A stretch of 11,140 bases of DNA from an uncultured Eubacteriales bacterium (GTDB taxonomy: Bacteria; Bacillota; Clostridia; Oscillospirales; Oscillospiraceae), in assembly GCA_900546295.1 (NCBI GenBank), contig URCK01000059.1:1-11140 (forward strand), read 5' to 3'. The notes beneath the pieces were generated by a model, which was given only the letters and a program-made list of their open reading frames with translations, was not told where the DNA came from and ran no database searches. Made by a program: the position numbers and the translations under genes. Positions 1 to 5,875 of this stretch are shown piece after piece (the first letter of the stretch is position 1; the number at the start of each line of letters is the position of its first letter).

Positions 1-256
1 AACGCCGCTCGGCATCCGCGCGGCGCGGCGCATGAGCCGCGGCTGCGGCGGCAGGGCCTCGGATGAGCTGTGCCTGCTCGTCGTGCTCAATACCGCCTCG
101 CTCCAGCTTCTGCCGACCACGCTCGCCGGTGTCCGCGCCTCGCTCGGCGCCGCCGACCCCTTCGACATTCTGCCCTGCGTGTGGCTCGCGTCGTTTCTTT
201 CCGTCGCGGCGGGGCTTTTCGCCGCCAAGCTCCTTGCGCGCTTCTGGAGGGACTGA
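1..256 (+). CDS. spmA: Spore maturation protein A, C-terminal part (cut by window edge)
   Basis: This is the last 84 codons of a membrane protein; the first complete codon is at base 2 and the TGA stop is at 254-256. The residues TPLGI near the left edge, then SDELCLLVVLNTASLQLLPTT, and a hydrophobic tail ending in FWRD match the C-terminal half of SpmA from the nucleoside-recognition (Gate) domain family. In Bacillus, SpmA and SpmB are membrane proteins needed for full dehydration of the spore core. The ATG at base 32 is internal, because the family similarity begins upstream of it. spmB follows after a single base, so the two are almost certainly co-transcribed and translationally coupled. 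The identity rests on these motifs together with the spmB neighbour. Confidence 0.9.
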   Translation, partial: TPLGIRAARRMSRGCGGRASDELCLLVVLNTASLQLLPTTLAGVRASLGAADPFDILPCVWLASFLSVAAGLFAAKLLARFWRD

Positions 257-257
257 G

Positions 258-779
258 ATGACGCTCTCTTCGCTCGCCGTTCCGCTGCTTCTCGCCTTCG
301 TCGCCTGCTATGCCGCGCGGCGGAAAGTCGACGTCTACGCCGCGCTCGCCCACGGCGCGGAGGAAGGGCTCACCGTGCTGCTGCACATCCTTCCCTCGCT
401 CGTCGCGCTGCTTTCCGCCGTCTATATGTTCCGCGCGTCAGGCGCGATGGAGACGCTCGGCGCACTTTTCACGCCCGCGCTCGCGCAGCTCGGCATCCCC
501 GCCGAGACCGCACCGCTCCTCTTCATCCGCCCCATCTCCGGCAGCGGCGCGCTCGCCGTCGGCTCGGAGATCATGCGCTTTCACGGCGTCGATTCCTACA
601 TCGGGCGCGTGGCAGCCGTGATGCTCGGCTCGAGCGAGACGACATTTTACACCGTCGCCGTCTATTACGGCGCCGCCGGGATCACGAAGACGCGCTACAC
701 CATCCCCGCCGCCCTCTGCGCCGACGCGGTGATGTTTCTCGTCTCCGCCAAGGCGGTCACCCTGCTGATGGGCGCGTAA
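258..779 (+). CDS. spmB: Spore maturation protein B
   Basis: This 173-aa integral membrane protein matches the usual length of SpmB. It begins with a hydrophobic segment (about residues 1-20). A Gate-type core follows, with RPISGSGALAVGSEIM around residues 90-110 and SSETTFYTVAVYYGAAGI further on, both hallmark stretches of SpmB. It ends in a hydrophobic helix. The ATG at 258 is preceded by GGAGG at 246-250, inside the end of spmA, and starts two bases after the spmA stop, which is typical of the spmAB operon. The same frame is open further upstream, but that part lies out of frame over spmA and is a shadow. SpmB is known to work with SpmA in spore core dehydration and heat resistance; the transported species is not settled. 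Confidence 0.93.
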   Translation: MTLSSLAVPLLLAFVACYAARRKVDVYAALAHGAEEGLTVLLHILPSLVALLSAVYMFRASGAMETLGALFTPALAQLGIPAETAPLLFIRPISGSGALAVGSEIMRFHGVDSYIGRVAAVMLGSSETTFYTVAVYYGAAGITKTRYTIPAALCADAVMFLVSAKAVTLLMGA

Positions 780-810
780 AAAGGGACTGCCGGTCGGCAG
801 CCCCTTTCCT
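778..810. terminator. Bidirectional intrinsic terminator between spmB and the DUF1934 gene
   Basis: A 12-bp stem (780-791 with 796-807) has a 4-base GGTC loop and one imperfect pair. On the minus strand that pair is a G-U wobble and the hairpin is followed by five T. On the plus strand it is followed by TTT CC TTT. It begins right at the spmB stop and ends 4 bases from the stop of the convergent gene, so it probably ends both transcripts, more strongly the minus one. Confidence 0.8.
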
Positions 811-813
811 TTA

Positions 814-1236
814 TCATTCCTTTGCCTTTGCGCGGATGCGCAGCGCGCACTTCCCCTTCTGCCCGCCAAGGTCGATGCGGTAGCGCAGCGAGAGCATTCC
901 GCCGCGCTCGTCAAACTTCCAGTGCACCGATTCCGTTTCCACCGTGAGCGGAAAGGTCCCGTAGGGTGTTGCATAGTATGTGGTGTGGGTCTCGCCCGGG
1001 CGGAAGATCATCTCGCTCGTCACCGCGCCAAGACGCGTGAGCACCGTGCCGTCTTCCGAAAGATCAAGGCGCGTGACGGTCGTGGCCGCGCCGTCCGCTC
1101 CCGGCTCTTCGTAGCGCAGGCGAAGCCCCTCCGCCGTTTCCTCGATCGTACCCGGCAGGTGCTGCTCGGCGCTGTCCGGCGTCATTCCTTCATATTGCTG
1201 CTCGCCGTGCACGGTGAACCATACGTTTCTTTTCAT
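814..1236 (-). CDS. DUF1934 / YwiB-like beta-barrel protein
   Basis: This 140-aa soluble protein has no signal peptide. Its order of motifs resembles the DUF1934 family (Bacillus YwiB): an N-terminal strand (KRNVWFTVHGEQ), a central LRYEE, then TRLGAVTSEMIFRPGE and a TTYYATPYGTFPLTVETES block, and a C-terminal RYRIDLGGQ. The family folds as a small lipocalin-like beta barrel of unknown ligand and is usually about 140 aa, so this copy looks complete. The ATG at 1236 has AGGAG at about 1242-1246 in good position. Its own sigma-A-like promoter lies just upstream (1266-1294), giving a leader of only about 20 nt. It is monocistronic and divergent from the acidic protein at 1405. Function is unknown, and the family assignment is from memory of the motifs. 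Confidence 0.78.
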   Translation of the reverse strand: MKRNVWFTVHGEQQYEGMTPDSAEQHLPGTIEETAEGLRLRYEEPGADGAATTVTRLDLSEDGTVLTRLGAVTSEMIFRPGETHTTYYATPYGTFPLTVETESVHWKFDERGGMLSLRYRIDLGGQKGKCALRIRAKAKE

Positions 1237-1265
1237 AGTCTCTCCTGTTTTCGATCGTTTTTGCC

Positions 1266-1294
1266 ATCATACTACGATGCGGCAAAAGAAACAA
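1266..1294 (-). promoter_or_regulatory. Sigma-A-like promoter of the DUF1934 gene
   Basis: Read on the minus strand, TTGTTT (1289-1294), a 17-bp spacer and TATGAT (1266-1271) form a good vegetative promoter. Transcription would start near 1259, about 23 nt before the ATG at 1236. Confidence 0.65.
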
Positions 1295-1325
1295 GCACCC
1301 GCCGCTTTTTTTCGCTTTTCCCTGT

Positions 1326-1341
1326 TTTTGCTATAGCAAAA
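1326..1341. repeat. Perfect 16-bp palindrome, possible operator
   Basis: TTTTGCTATAGCAAAA is an exact palindrome in the divergent intergenic region. It covers where the -35 element of the rightward promoter (-10 at 1357-1362) should be, and no good -35 is present there. The half-site TGCTATA occurs again at 1354-1360, within the extended -10. This arrangement fits a binding site for a dimeric regulator, repressor or activator. No regulator gene is adjacent, so the role is inferred. Confidence 0.45.
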
Positions 1342-1353
1342 GAAAAGAGGGCG

Positions 1354-1362
1354 TGCTATAAT
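1354..1362 (+). promoter_or_regulatory. Extended -10 promoter for the acidic protein
   Basis: TG-C-TATAAT is a perfect extended -10 element, with the -10 hexamer at 1357-1362. The expected -35 position is poor and is occupied by the palindrome at 1326-1341. Transcription would begin near 1369, about 36 nt before the ATG at 1405, with an AGGGGGG ribosome binding site at 1391-1397. Confidence 0.65.
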
Positions 1363-1404
1363 CTCTGCTATGCAGATCTTTTTCCGGCAAAGGGGGGCAT
1401 CACA

Positions 1405-1812
1405 ATGAATATTGAATTGACGGAAAAGCAGTTCCGCCGTCTGCTCGATCTGGTCTATGTCGGCAACTGGGTGATGAACTCCACCCGCGGCGACGACCGC
1501 ATCCTCGAATACGACGATGTGGAGAGCGCCGTCTTCGCCCACTGCCTCTCCCATGGCATGGTGCCCTTGGTCGAGGCCTATCAGGGCGAGCTCATCCCCT
1601 CGCGCGCGTTTGCCGAGGGCGGCATCCACGAGGCGATCATGGCCTACGAGGACACGATGTTTTTCGAGATCCTCGCTCAGGAGCTCGCCCTGCGCGACAT
1701 GGAAACGGACGCGCCCACGCCCGACAATGTCGACGAGCTGCGCGAGCGCATGGACACCTACCTGGGCGAATTTGAACAGCACGGCACCGACAACATCACG
1801 GTCGAAATGTAA
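1405..1812 (+). CDS. Acidic 135-aa protein of unknown family
   Basis: I do not recognise a named family. The protein is 135 aa, soluble and strongly acidic: by my count 29 Asp/Glu against 9 Lys/Arg. There is no signal peptide or membrane segment. It starts MNIELTEKQFRRLLDLVYVGNWVM and looks mainly helical throughout; the C-terminal third (DNVDELRERMDTYLGEFEQH) is a likely amphipathic helix. The frame is open far upstream, but the ATG at 1405 is chosen because it follows an AGGGGGG site (1391-1397) and an extended -10 promoter (1354-1362). The start is therefore well placed after a short leader. The gene is monocistronic, with a terminator 10 bases after its stop, and is divergent from the DUF1934 gene. 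The similarity I sense is only to hypothetical proteins of Clostridia. Confidence 0.85.
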   Translation: MNIELTEKQFRRLLDLVYVGNWVMNSTRGDDRILEYDDVESAVFAHCLSHGMVPLVEAYQGELIPSRAFAEGGIHEAIMAYEDTMFFEILAQELALRDMETDAPTPDNVDELRERMDTYLGEFEQHGTDNITVEM

Positions 1813-1821
1813 AACGGAACG

Positions 1822-1857
1822 AAAAGCAGCTCCACCAAAGGGTGGAGCCGCTTTTTT
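1822..1857. terminator. Intrinsic terminator, shared by convergent genes
   Basis: A 15-bp stem (1822-1836 with 1841-1855) has one A-C mismatch, a 4-base AAAG loop, and six T at 1852-1857. It lies 10 bases after the acidic protein's stop. On the minus strand the hairpin is followed by TTTTCGTT, so it could also end transcripts of the MATE gene, whose stop is at 1876. Confidence 0.88.
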
Positions 1858-1875
1858 CGCAGCCGCTCAAAGCTC

Positions 1876-3249
1876 TTATGTTTTGATGCCCATCGCCTGC
1901 CACTTGCCGCTGCGGTAGCGGCGGTAGAAGATAGCACCGCGCACTGTCCAGTCGACGACCGCGTGAGCGAACCACACGCCGATCACGCCATAGCCCATAT
2001 ACTTGCCAAGGACGTAGGCCAGCAGCACGCGCACGAGCCACATCGTCGTCATGCTGGCAAGCATCGTGAACTTCGCGTCGCCTGCCGCGCGAAGGAACGA
2101 CGGGATGGAGAAGGCGGGGATCCAGAGGAAGATCGAGGAAATGCCGTGAATGAGCGAAACCGTGACCGCGAGCCTTTCCGCCTCGGGAGAGACGTTGTAA
2201 ATGCGCATGATGAGCGGCAGCAGCGCCATGATCGTCAGGTTGACCGCCGCCATGATGGCGTAGGTCCATTTGACGATCTTTTTCATGTAGGCGCGCGCCT
2301 GATCGAACTCGCCCGCGCCGACGCACTGGCTCACGACCGCCGCAAGCCCCAGGTTGATTGCCTGTCCTGCAAAGCAGTTGAAATTGCCAAGCGTGTTGCC
2401 GATGGCGTTGGCCACCATCGATGCCGTGCCAAAGGTCGAAATGAGGCTGAAGAGCACGAGACGGCCCAACTGGAACATACCGTTTTCCACGCCGCTCGGC
2501 ACACCGATGTAGAAGATATTCTTCATCAGACGCATATTGAGGCGAAAGCCGCGCACATTCGAGAGGTGCAGCATCAGCTTATTATCAAAAAGCAAGCCAA
2601 GGATGACGGCCGCCGCCACCGTGCGGGAAACGAGCGTTGGGATCGCAACGCCCGCAACGTCCATGCCAAGGCCAAAGATGAGGATGGCGTTGCCCGCGAC
2701 GTTGATGCTGTTCATGAGGAGCGAGACCTTGAGCGATACATCGCTCCGCCCCATTGTGCGGAAGAGCGCCGCGCCGCCGTTGTAGAGCGCGATGCCGGGG
2801 ATGGACGCCATCACATATATATAATATGTATTCGTCGCCGCCATGACATCCGGCTCGATGTGGCCGAACATCGTCGTGAGGATCTGTGGACGGAAGAGGT
2901 AGAGCAGCGCCACAAAGAAGAGCGACACTGCCGCAAGCAGCGCGATGAGCTGCTGACCTGCGTTGCAGGCATCCTCCTTGTGCTTTTGTCCGATATACTG
3001 TCCCGCGACCGCCGCGCCGCCCGTCGCCATCGCCGAGAAGACGTAGATCATCAAATTGCTGATCGAGTCGACCAGTGAAACGGCGCTGATGGCCGCATCG
3101 CCGACGGTCGCGACCATCAGCGAGTCGGCAAGGCCGACGGTGATAGCCAGCATCTGCTCGAGCAGCAGCGGCCACATCAGCGCGACGAGCTGACGGTTTG
3201 TAAACATTACATTCTTCTCCCCGCAGAGGGAAACTGCTTTATCTGCCAT
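1876..3249 (-). CDS. MATE family multidrug/organic-cation efflux protein
   Basis: This 457-aa inner membrane protein has the normal MATE length and about 12 hydrophobic segments in two MatE repeats. The opening NRQLVALMWPLLLEQMLAITVGLADSLMV is the typical helix 1-2 region of the NorM/DinF-type superfamily. Later come GGAAVAGQYIGQ and, in the second half, GVPSGVENGMFQLGRLV, which is the second-repeat counterpart. Such proteins export cationic drugs or metabolites by H+ or Na+ antiport; the substrate cannot be told here. The ATG at 3249 has AAGGAG 8 bases upstream. An internal ATG at 3207 (MFTNRQL) also has a GGGGAG-like site and would remove 14 residues, so the start is not fully settled. It lies 66 bp downstream of the DNA glycosylase on the same strand, but has its own strong promoter. 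Confidence 0.94.
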   Translation of the reverse strand: MADKAVSLCGEKNVMFTNRQLVALMWPLLLEQMLAITVGLADSLMVATVGDAAISAVSLVDSISNLMIYVFSAMATGGAAVAGQYIGQKHKEDACNAGQQLIALLAAVSLFFVALLYLFRPQILTTMFGHIEPDVMAATNTYYIYVMASIPGIALYNGGAALFRTMGRSDVSLKVSLLMNSINVAGNAILIFGLGMDVAGVAIPTLVSRTVAAAVILGLLFDNKLMLHLSNVRGFRLNMRLMKNIFYIGVPSGVENGMFQLGRLVLFSLISTFGTASMVANAIGNTLGNFNCFAGQAINLGLAAVVSQCVGAGEFDQARAYMKKIVKWTYAIMAAVNLTIMALLPLIMRIYNVSPEAERLAVTVSLIHGISSIFLWIPAFSIPSFLRAAGDAKFTMLASMTTMWLVRVLLAYVLGKYMGYGVIGVWFAHAVVDWTVRGAIFYRRYRSGKWQAMGIKT

Positions 3250-3281
3250 GGATCGTTCTCCTTTTTTGTTTCGCGGGCTGT

Positions 3282-3310
3282 ATCATAAGCCTTTGCCCCC
3301 GCTTTGTCAA
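3282..3310 (-). promoter_or_regulatory. Near-consensus sigma-A promoter of the MATE gene
   Basis: On the minus strand, TTGACA (3305-3310), exactly 17 bp, then TATGAT (3282-3287) form an almost perfect vegetative promoter. It sits between the glycosylase stop (3316) and the MATE start (3249), giving a leader of about 26 nt. It is one of the strongest-looking promoters in the window. Confidence 0.8.
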
Positions 3311-3329
3311 CTTTGTCAAACAATTGACA
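3302..3329. repeat. Tandem and inverted repeats around the MATE -35 element
   Basis: CTTTGTCAA occurs twice head to tail (3302-3310 and 3311-3319). The second copy also pairs with an inverted half-site: TGTCAA (3314-3319), ACAA, TTGACA (3324-3329). On the minus strand this gives consecutive TTGACA-like elements, only one of which has correct spacing to the -10. The repeats overlap the last five codons of the glycosylase. They could be an operator controlling MATE expression, or a chance duplication. Confidence 0.45.
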
Positions 3330-3822
3330 GGTAAGGCCCCAACGCTTCCCGCCACGCCTCCAAGAGTTTTTCCTGCATCCAGCGGGCGTTTGCGGGTGAG
3401 GTGGAGGGCAGCTTGACCGCCTCGCGCCCCGCCAGCGCGCGGCAGCAGCGGTTGTAGCTATCATATGAGGTCCCGCCATTGCAGAAGACGGCGCGGATGT
3501 CCGCCGCGTCCAGAATGACGCGCAGATCATTCGGCACAACGTTCGTGATGCTCGCATCCGATGAGCCCGCGATCTCGCACGAGCCGATGGTGTCCCACAG
3601 GGCGATGCCGTGGCGTAAAGCAAGCGAGCGCTTTTCTTCGACCGTTTTCGGCGTTTCCTCGCCAAAGAGCGCCGCGAGCGTCGGCCAGAAGCGGTTTTGC
3701 GGGTGGGCGTAGAAAAACGCCGCCTCGCGCGATTTGACCGACGGGAACGAGCCGAGGATCAGCACGCGCGAATGCACATCGTACAGCGGTGGGATGTTGT
3801 GTACCTGACTGTTCTTTTCCAT
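3316..3822 (-). CDS. Hypoxanthine (deoxyinosine)/uracil-DNA glycosylase, family-6 type
   Basis: This 168-aa cytosolic protein belongs to the uracil-DNA glycosylase superfamily. Residues 22-28 (ILGSFPS) are the motif-1 loop, and AFFYAHPQNRFWP at 35-47 carries the Asn (N43) typical of the deoxyinosine glycosylase branch. LWDTIGSCEIAGSSDASI at 75-92 and LPSTSPANA at 138-146 (the motif-2 position) complete the pattern. Enzymes of this branch remove hypoxanthine, the deamination product of adenine, and sometimes uracil, to start base excision repair. Length is normal. The ATG at 3822 has an excellent AGGAGG at 3830-3835. No terminator is seen before the MATE gene 66 bp downstream, so read-through is possible. 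Family membership is well supported; substrate preference is inferred. Confidence 0.9.
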   Translation of the reverse strand: MEKNSQVHNIPPLYDVHSRVLILGSFPSVKSREAAFFYAHPQNRFWPTLAALFGEETPKTVEEKRSLALRHGIALWDTIGSCEIAGSSDASITNVVPNDLRVILDAADIRAVFCNGGTSYDSYNRCCRALAGREAVKLPSTSPANARWMQEKLLEAWREALGPYLSIV

Positions 3823-3844
3823 TCTCTCCCCTCCTCTTTCTTGG

Positions 3845-3873
3845 ATGATACCATATCCCGCCGCGCTTTTCCA
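3845..3873 (-). promoter_or_regulatory. Probable promoter of the DNA glycosylase gene
   Basis: On the minus strand, TGGAAA (3868-3873), 17 bp, then TATCAT (3845-3850) preceded by TGG make an extended -10 promoter with a modest -35. The leader would be about 15-20 nt and already contains the AGGAGG site. Confidence 0.55.
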
Positions 3874-3936
3874 GCGGCACGAAGCGTTTTTCCTTCGTTT
3901 GCCGCCATTCTCGCACTATCTTTTTCCCCCGGCGCA

Positions 3937-3945
3937 TGGTAGAAT
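3937..3945 (+). promoter_or_regulatory. Probable extended -10 promoter of cls
   Basis: TGG-TAGAAT (-10 at 3940-3945) is a good extended -10; the -35 (TATCTT, 17 bp upstream) is weak. The leader to the ATG at 4030 would be about 78 nt. It holds two short hairpins: CACGC/GCGTG (3965-3969 with 3973-3977) and CGGCC/GGCCG (3979-3983 with 3989-3993). Confidence 0.5.
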
Positions 3946-4029
3946 AAGAATAAGAAAAAGAAATCACGCTTCGCGTGCCGGCCATTGCGGCCGCGCAGGC
4001 ATCCAGACACACACGGGAAAGAGGGTTTT

Positions 4030-5598
4030 ATGAAAGACGAAGATAACGGCATCCTGCTTCTTGAAAAGGGAAAGCGAGGCCTCTTGCAAATCGTATTCGG
4101 CCGCACGGGCGTCATCATCGTCTCGCTGGTCCTGCAAATACTGTTCCTTTTTGCTGCCTTCTATAAGCTCGAAGACGCAATGCCCTATTTCTGGGGCGGT
4201 AATACGCTGCTCTCGGCCGCGGTCGTACTGTCGCTCTTTGGAAACGACGAAAATCCGACCATCAAGCTCACATGGTTTTTCATCCTGTCGGTGCTGCCGG
4301 TCTTCGGACTCATTTTATATCTCTTCATCCGCACCGACCTCGGCCATCGGCTGATGATCCGCCGCTACAACGACATTCAGGCGCAGACAGAGGATCTGAT
4401 CGCCTCGCCCGCCGCCTGCAAGACGAAGGACCTGCCGCCGGAAACGCAGGGCCTCGCCGCCTATCTTGAGCGCCGCGGCTTCCCCTGCTATCAGAACACC
4501 GAGGCGGAATACTTCCCCCTCGGCGACGACGCCTTCGAGGTCATGCTGCAAGAGCTCAAGCGCGCCGAGCATTTCATTTTTCTCGAGTATTTCATCGTGA
4601 GCGAGGGCTATATGTGGGGCCGCATCCTTGAGATCCTCACAGAGAAGGTGCGCAAGGGCGTGGAGGTCCGCCTCATGTACGACGGGACCTGCGCGGTCGC
4701 GCTCCTGCCCTACGGCTACCCGAAAAAGCTCGAAAAGCTCGGCATCGCCTGCCGGATGTTCGCGCCGCTGCGCCCCTTCGTCTCCACGCACTACAACTAC
4801 CGCGACCACCGCAAGATCATGGTCATCGACGGTAAGGTCGGCTTCACGGGCGGCATCAACCTGTCCGATGAGTACATCAACCGCGTGCAGCGCTACGGTC
4901 ACTGGAAGGACACGGCCATCGCCCTGCGCGGCGACGCCGTGCGCAGTCTGACGCTGATGTTCCTGCAAATGTGGAGCAGCGGCGAGCTGTGCTGCGATTC
5001 CACGGAGTTCCGCAAGTATCTCGACATCGCCCAGCCCCTGCGCAAAACGAAGGGCTATGTCATCCCCTACGGCGACAGCCCGCTCGACCGCGACCTCGTC
5101 GGCGAAATGGTGTATATGGACATCATCAACCGCGCCAACCGCTATGTGCACATCATGACGCCGTATCTCATCATCGACAACGAGATGCTCACGGCGCTGA
5201 CCTACGCCGCACGGCGCGGCGTGGAGGTGCAGCTCATCCTGCCCCACATCCCCGACAAGGAGATCGCCTTTTCGCTGGCGCACACCTATTATCGCCGCCT
5301 CCTTGACAGCGGCGTGCAGGTCTACGAGTATGAGCCGGGCTTCGTCCACGCCAAGGTCTTCGTCAGCGACGACTGCAAGGCCGTCGTCGGCACGATCAAC
5401 CTGGACTACCGCAGCCTGTACCACCACTTCGAATGCGCCGCCTATCTCTACGACACGCCCGAGATCCGCGACATCGAGCACGACTTCCGCGAGACGCGGC
5501 AGAAATGCGTGCGTGCCAGCCGCGAGCTGCTGCGAAACGATCCGCCGATGCGAAAGCTCTCCGGCGCGTGTATGCGCGTCATCGCTCCGCTGCTGTAA
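4030..5598 (+). CDS. cls: Cardiolipin synthase, two phospholipase D domains
   Basis: This is a complete 522-aa membrane enzyme. Bacterial Cls condenses two phosphatidylglycerol molecules into cardiolipin and glycerol. The N-terminus carries hydrophobic segments at about residues 18-45 and 50-100 (including the NPTIKLTWFFILSVLPVFGL stretch typical of the PLDc_N region). Two PLD catalytic motifs follow. The first is DHRKIMVIDGKVGFTGG, with H260, K262 and D267, followed by INLSDEYI. The second is HAKVFVSDDCKAVVGT, with H440 and K442, followed by INLDYRSLYHHFE. Both HKD sites look intact. The ATG at 4030 is chosen because AGAGGG lies at 4020-4025; the open frame extends to an earlier ATG at 3985, but that leader shows no ribosome site. 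It is a single-gene unit with a strong terminator 16 bases after the stop. Confidence 0.95.
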   Translation: MKDEDNGILLLEKGKRGLLQIVFGRTGVIIVSLVLQILFLFAAFYKLEDAMPYFWGGNTLLSAAVVLSLFGNDENPTIKLTWFFILSVLPVFGLILYLFIRTDLGHRLMIRRYNDIQAQTEDLIASPAACKTKDLPPETQGLAAYLERRGFPCYQNTEAEYFPLGDDAFEVMLQELKRAEHFIFLEYFIVSEGYMWGRILEILTEKVRKGVEVRLMYDGTCAVALLPYGYPKKLEKLGIACRMFAPLRPFVSTHYNYRDHRKIMVIDGKVGFTGGINLSDEYINRVQRYGHWKDTAIALRGDAVRSLTLMFLQMWSSGELCCDSTEFRKYLDIAQPLRKTKGYVIPYGDSPLDRDLVGEMVYMDIINRANRYVHIMTPYLIIDNEMLTALTYAARRGVEVQLILPHIPDKEIAFSLAHTYYRRLLDSGVQVYEYEPGFVHAKVFVSDDCKAVVGTINLDYRSLYHHFECAAYLYDTPEIRDIEHDFRETRQKCVRASRELLRNDPPMRKLSGACMRVIAPLL

Positions 5599-5614
5599 AA
5601 AGTCCATAGAAGCG

Positions 5615-5653
5615 ACGCCCCGCAGTCTTTTCAGGAAGGCTGCGGGGCGTTTT
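5615..5653 (+). terminator. Intrinsic terminator of cls
   Basis: A 15-bp stem (5615-5629 with 5636-5650, one G-U pair) contains ACGCCCCGCAG and its complement. The loop is 6 bases, and TTTT follows (5650-5653). This is a strong GC-rich hairpin directly after cls. Confidence 0.88.
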
Positions 5654-5789
5654 CCGCACTCCATCAGACACGCCGCCCGCGCTGGAGGACGGCGGCCGCT
5701 CATGATTCTCGCATTTTACAGGAAGTGCCCAAATTTTGACTATAAGCGTTAAGATGTCATAAATTCAGTCATCCCCATTTTTTCGTCCA

Positions 5790-5818
5790 TGGAATCCCGC
5801 CGGAACGCTCCCTATACT
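5790..5818 (+). promoter_or_regulatory. Probable promoter of the radical-SAM gene
   Basis: TATACT (5813-5818) is a good -10, with a weak TGGAAT 17 bp upstream (5790-5795). The leader of about 50 nt contains a small inverted repeat, AGATTG/CAATCT (5835-5840 with 5847-5852), just before the AAAGGA ribosome site (5861-5866). A second, weaker candidate, TTGACT (5736-5741), 16 bp, CATAAA (5758-5763), lies further up. The stretch 5700-5875 is clearly more AT-rich than the genes around it and holds no other recognisable element. Confidence 0.5.
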
Positions 5819-5875
5819 GAAAATAGAGATCAACAGATTGATTGCACAATCTTCAAAAAGAAAGGAATATAGATC

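Noticed and set aside
922..1404. Upstream extension of the acidic protein's frame to an ATG at 922
   Set aside because: It would overlap the DUF1934 gene antisense and both promoters. The promoter and ribosome site at 1354-1397 place the start at 1405.
1963..3078. Long plus-strand open frame (371 codons) opposite the MATE gene
   Set aside because: The translation is almost all Arg, Asp, Glu, His and Ala, without hydrophobic core or motifs, and the minus strand encodes a full MATE protein.
3985..4029. Alternative cls start at 3985
   Set aside because: There is no ribosome site in front of it, and it would add an Arg/His-rich stretch not expected before the membrane segments. The ATG at 4030 has AGAGGG in position.
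4315..5703. Long open frame (462 codons) antisense to cls
   Set aside because: Same cause: low-complexity His/Val/Asp/Ala-rich translation over an intact two-HKD cardiolipin synthase, with no ribosome site or promoter of its own.
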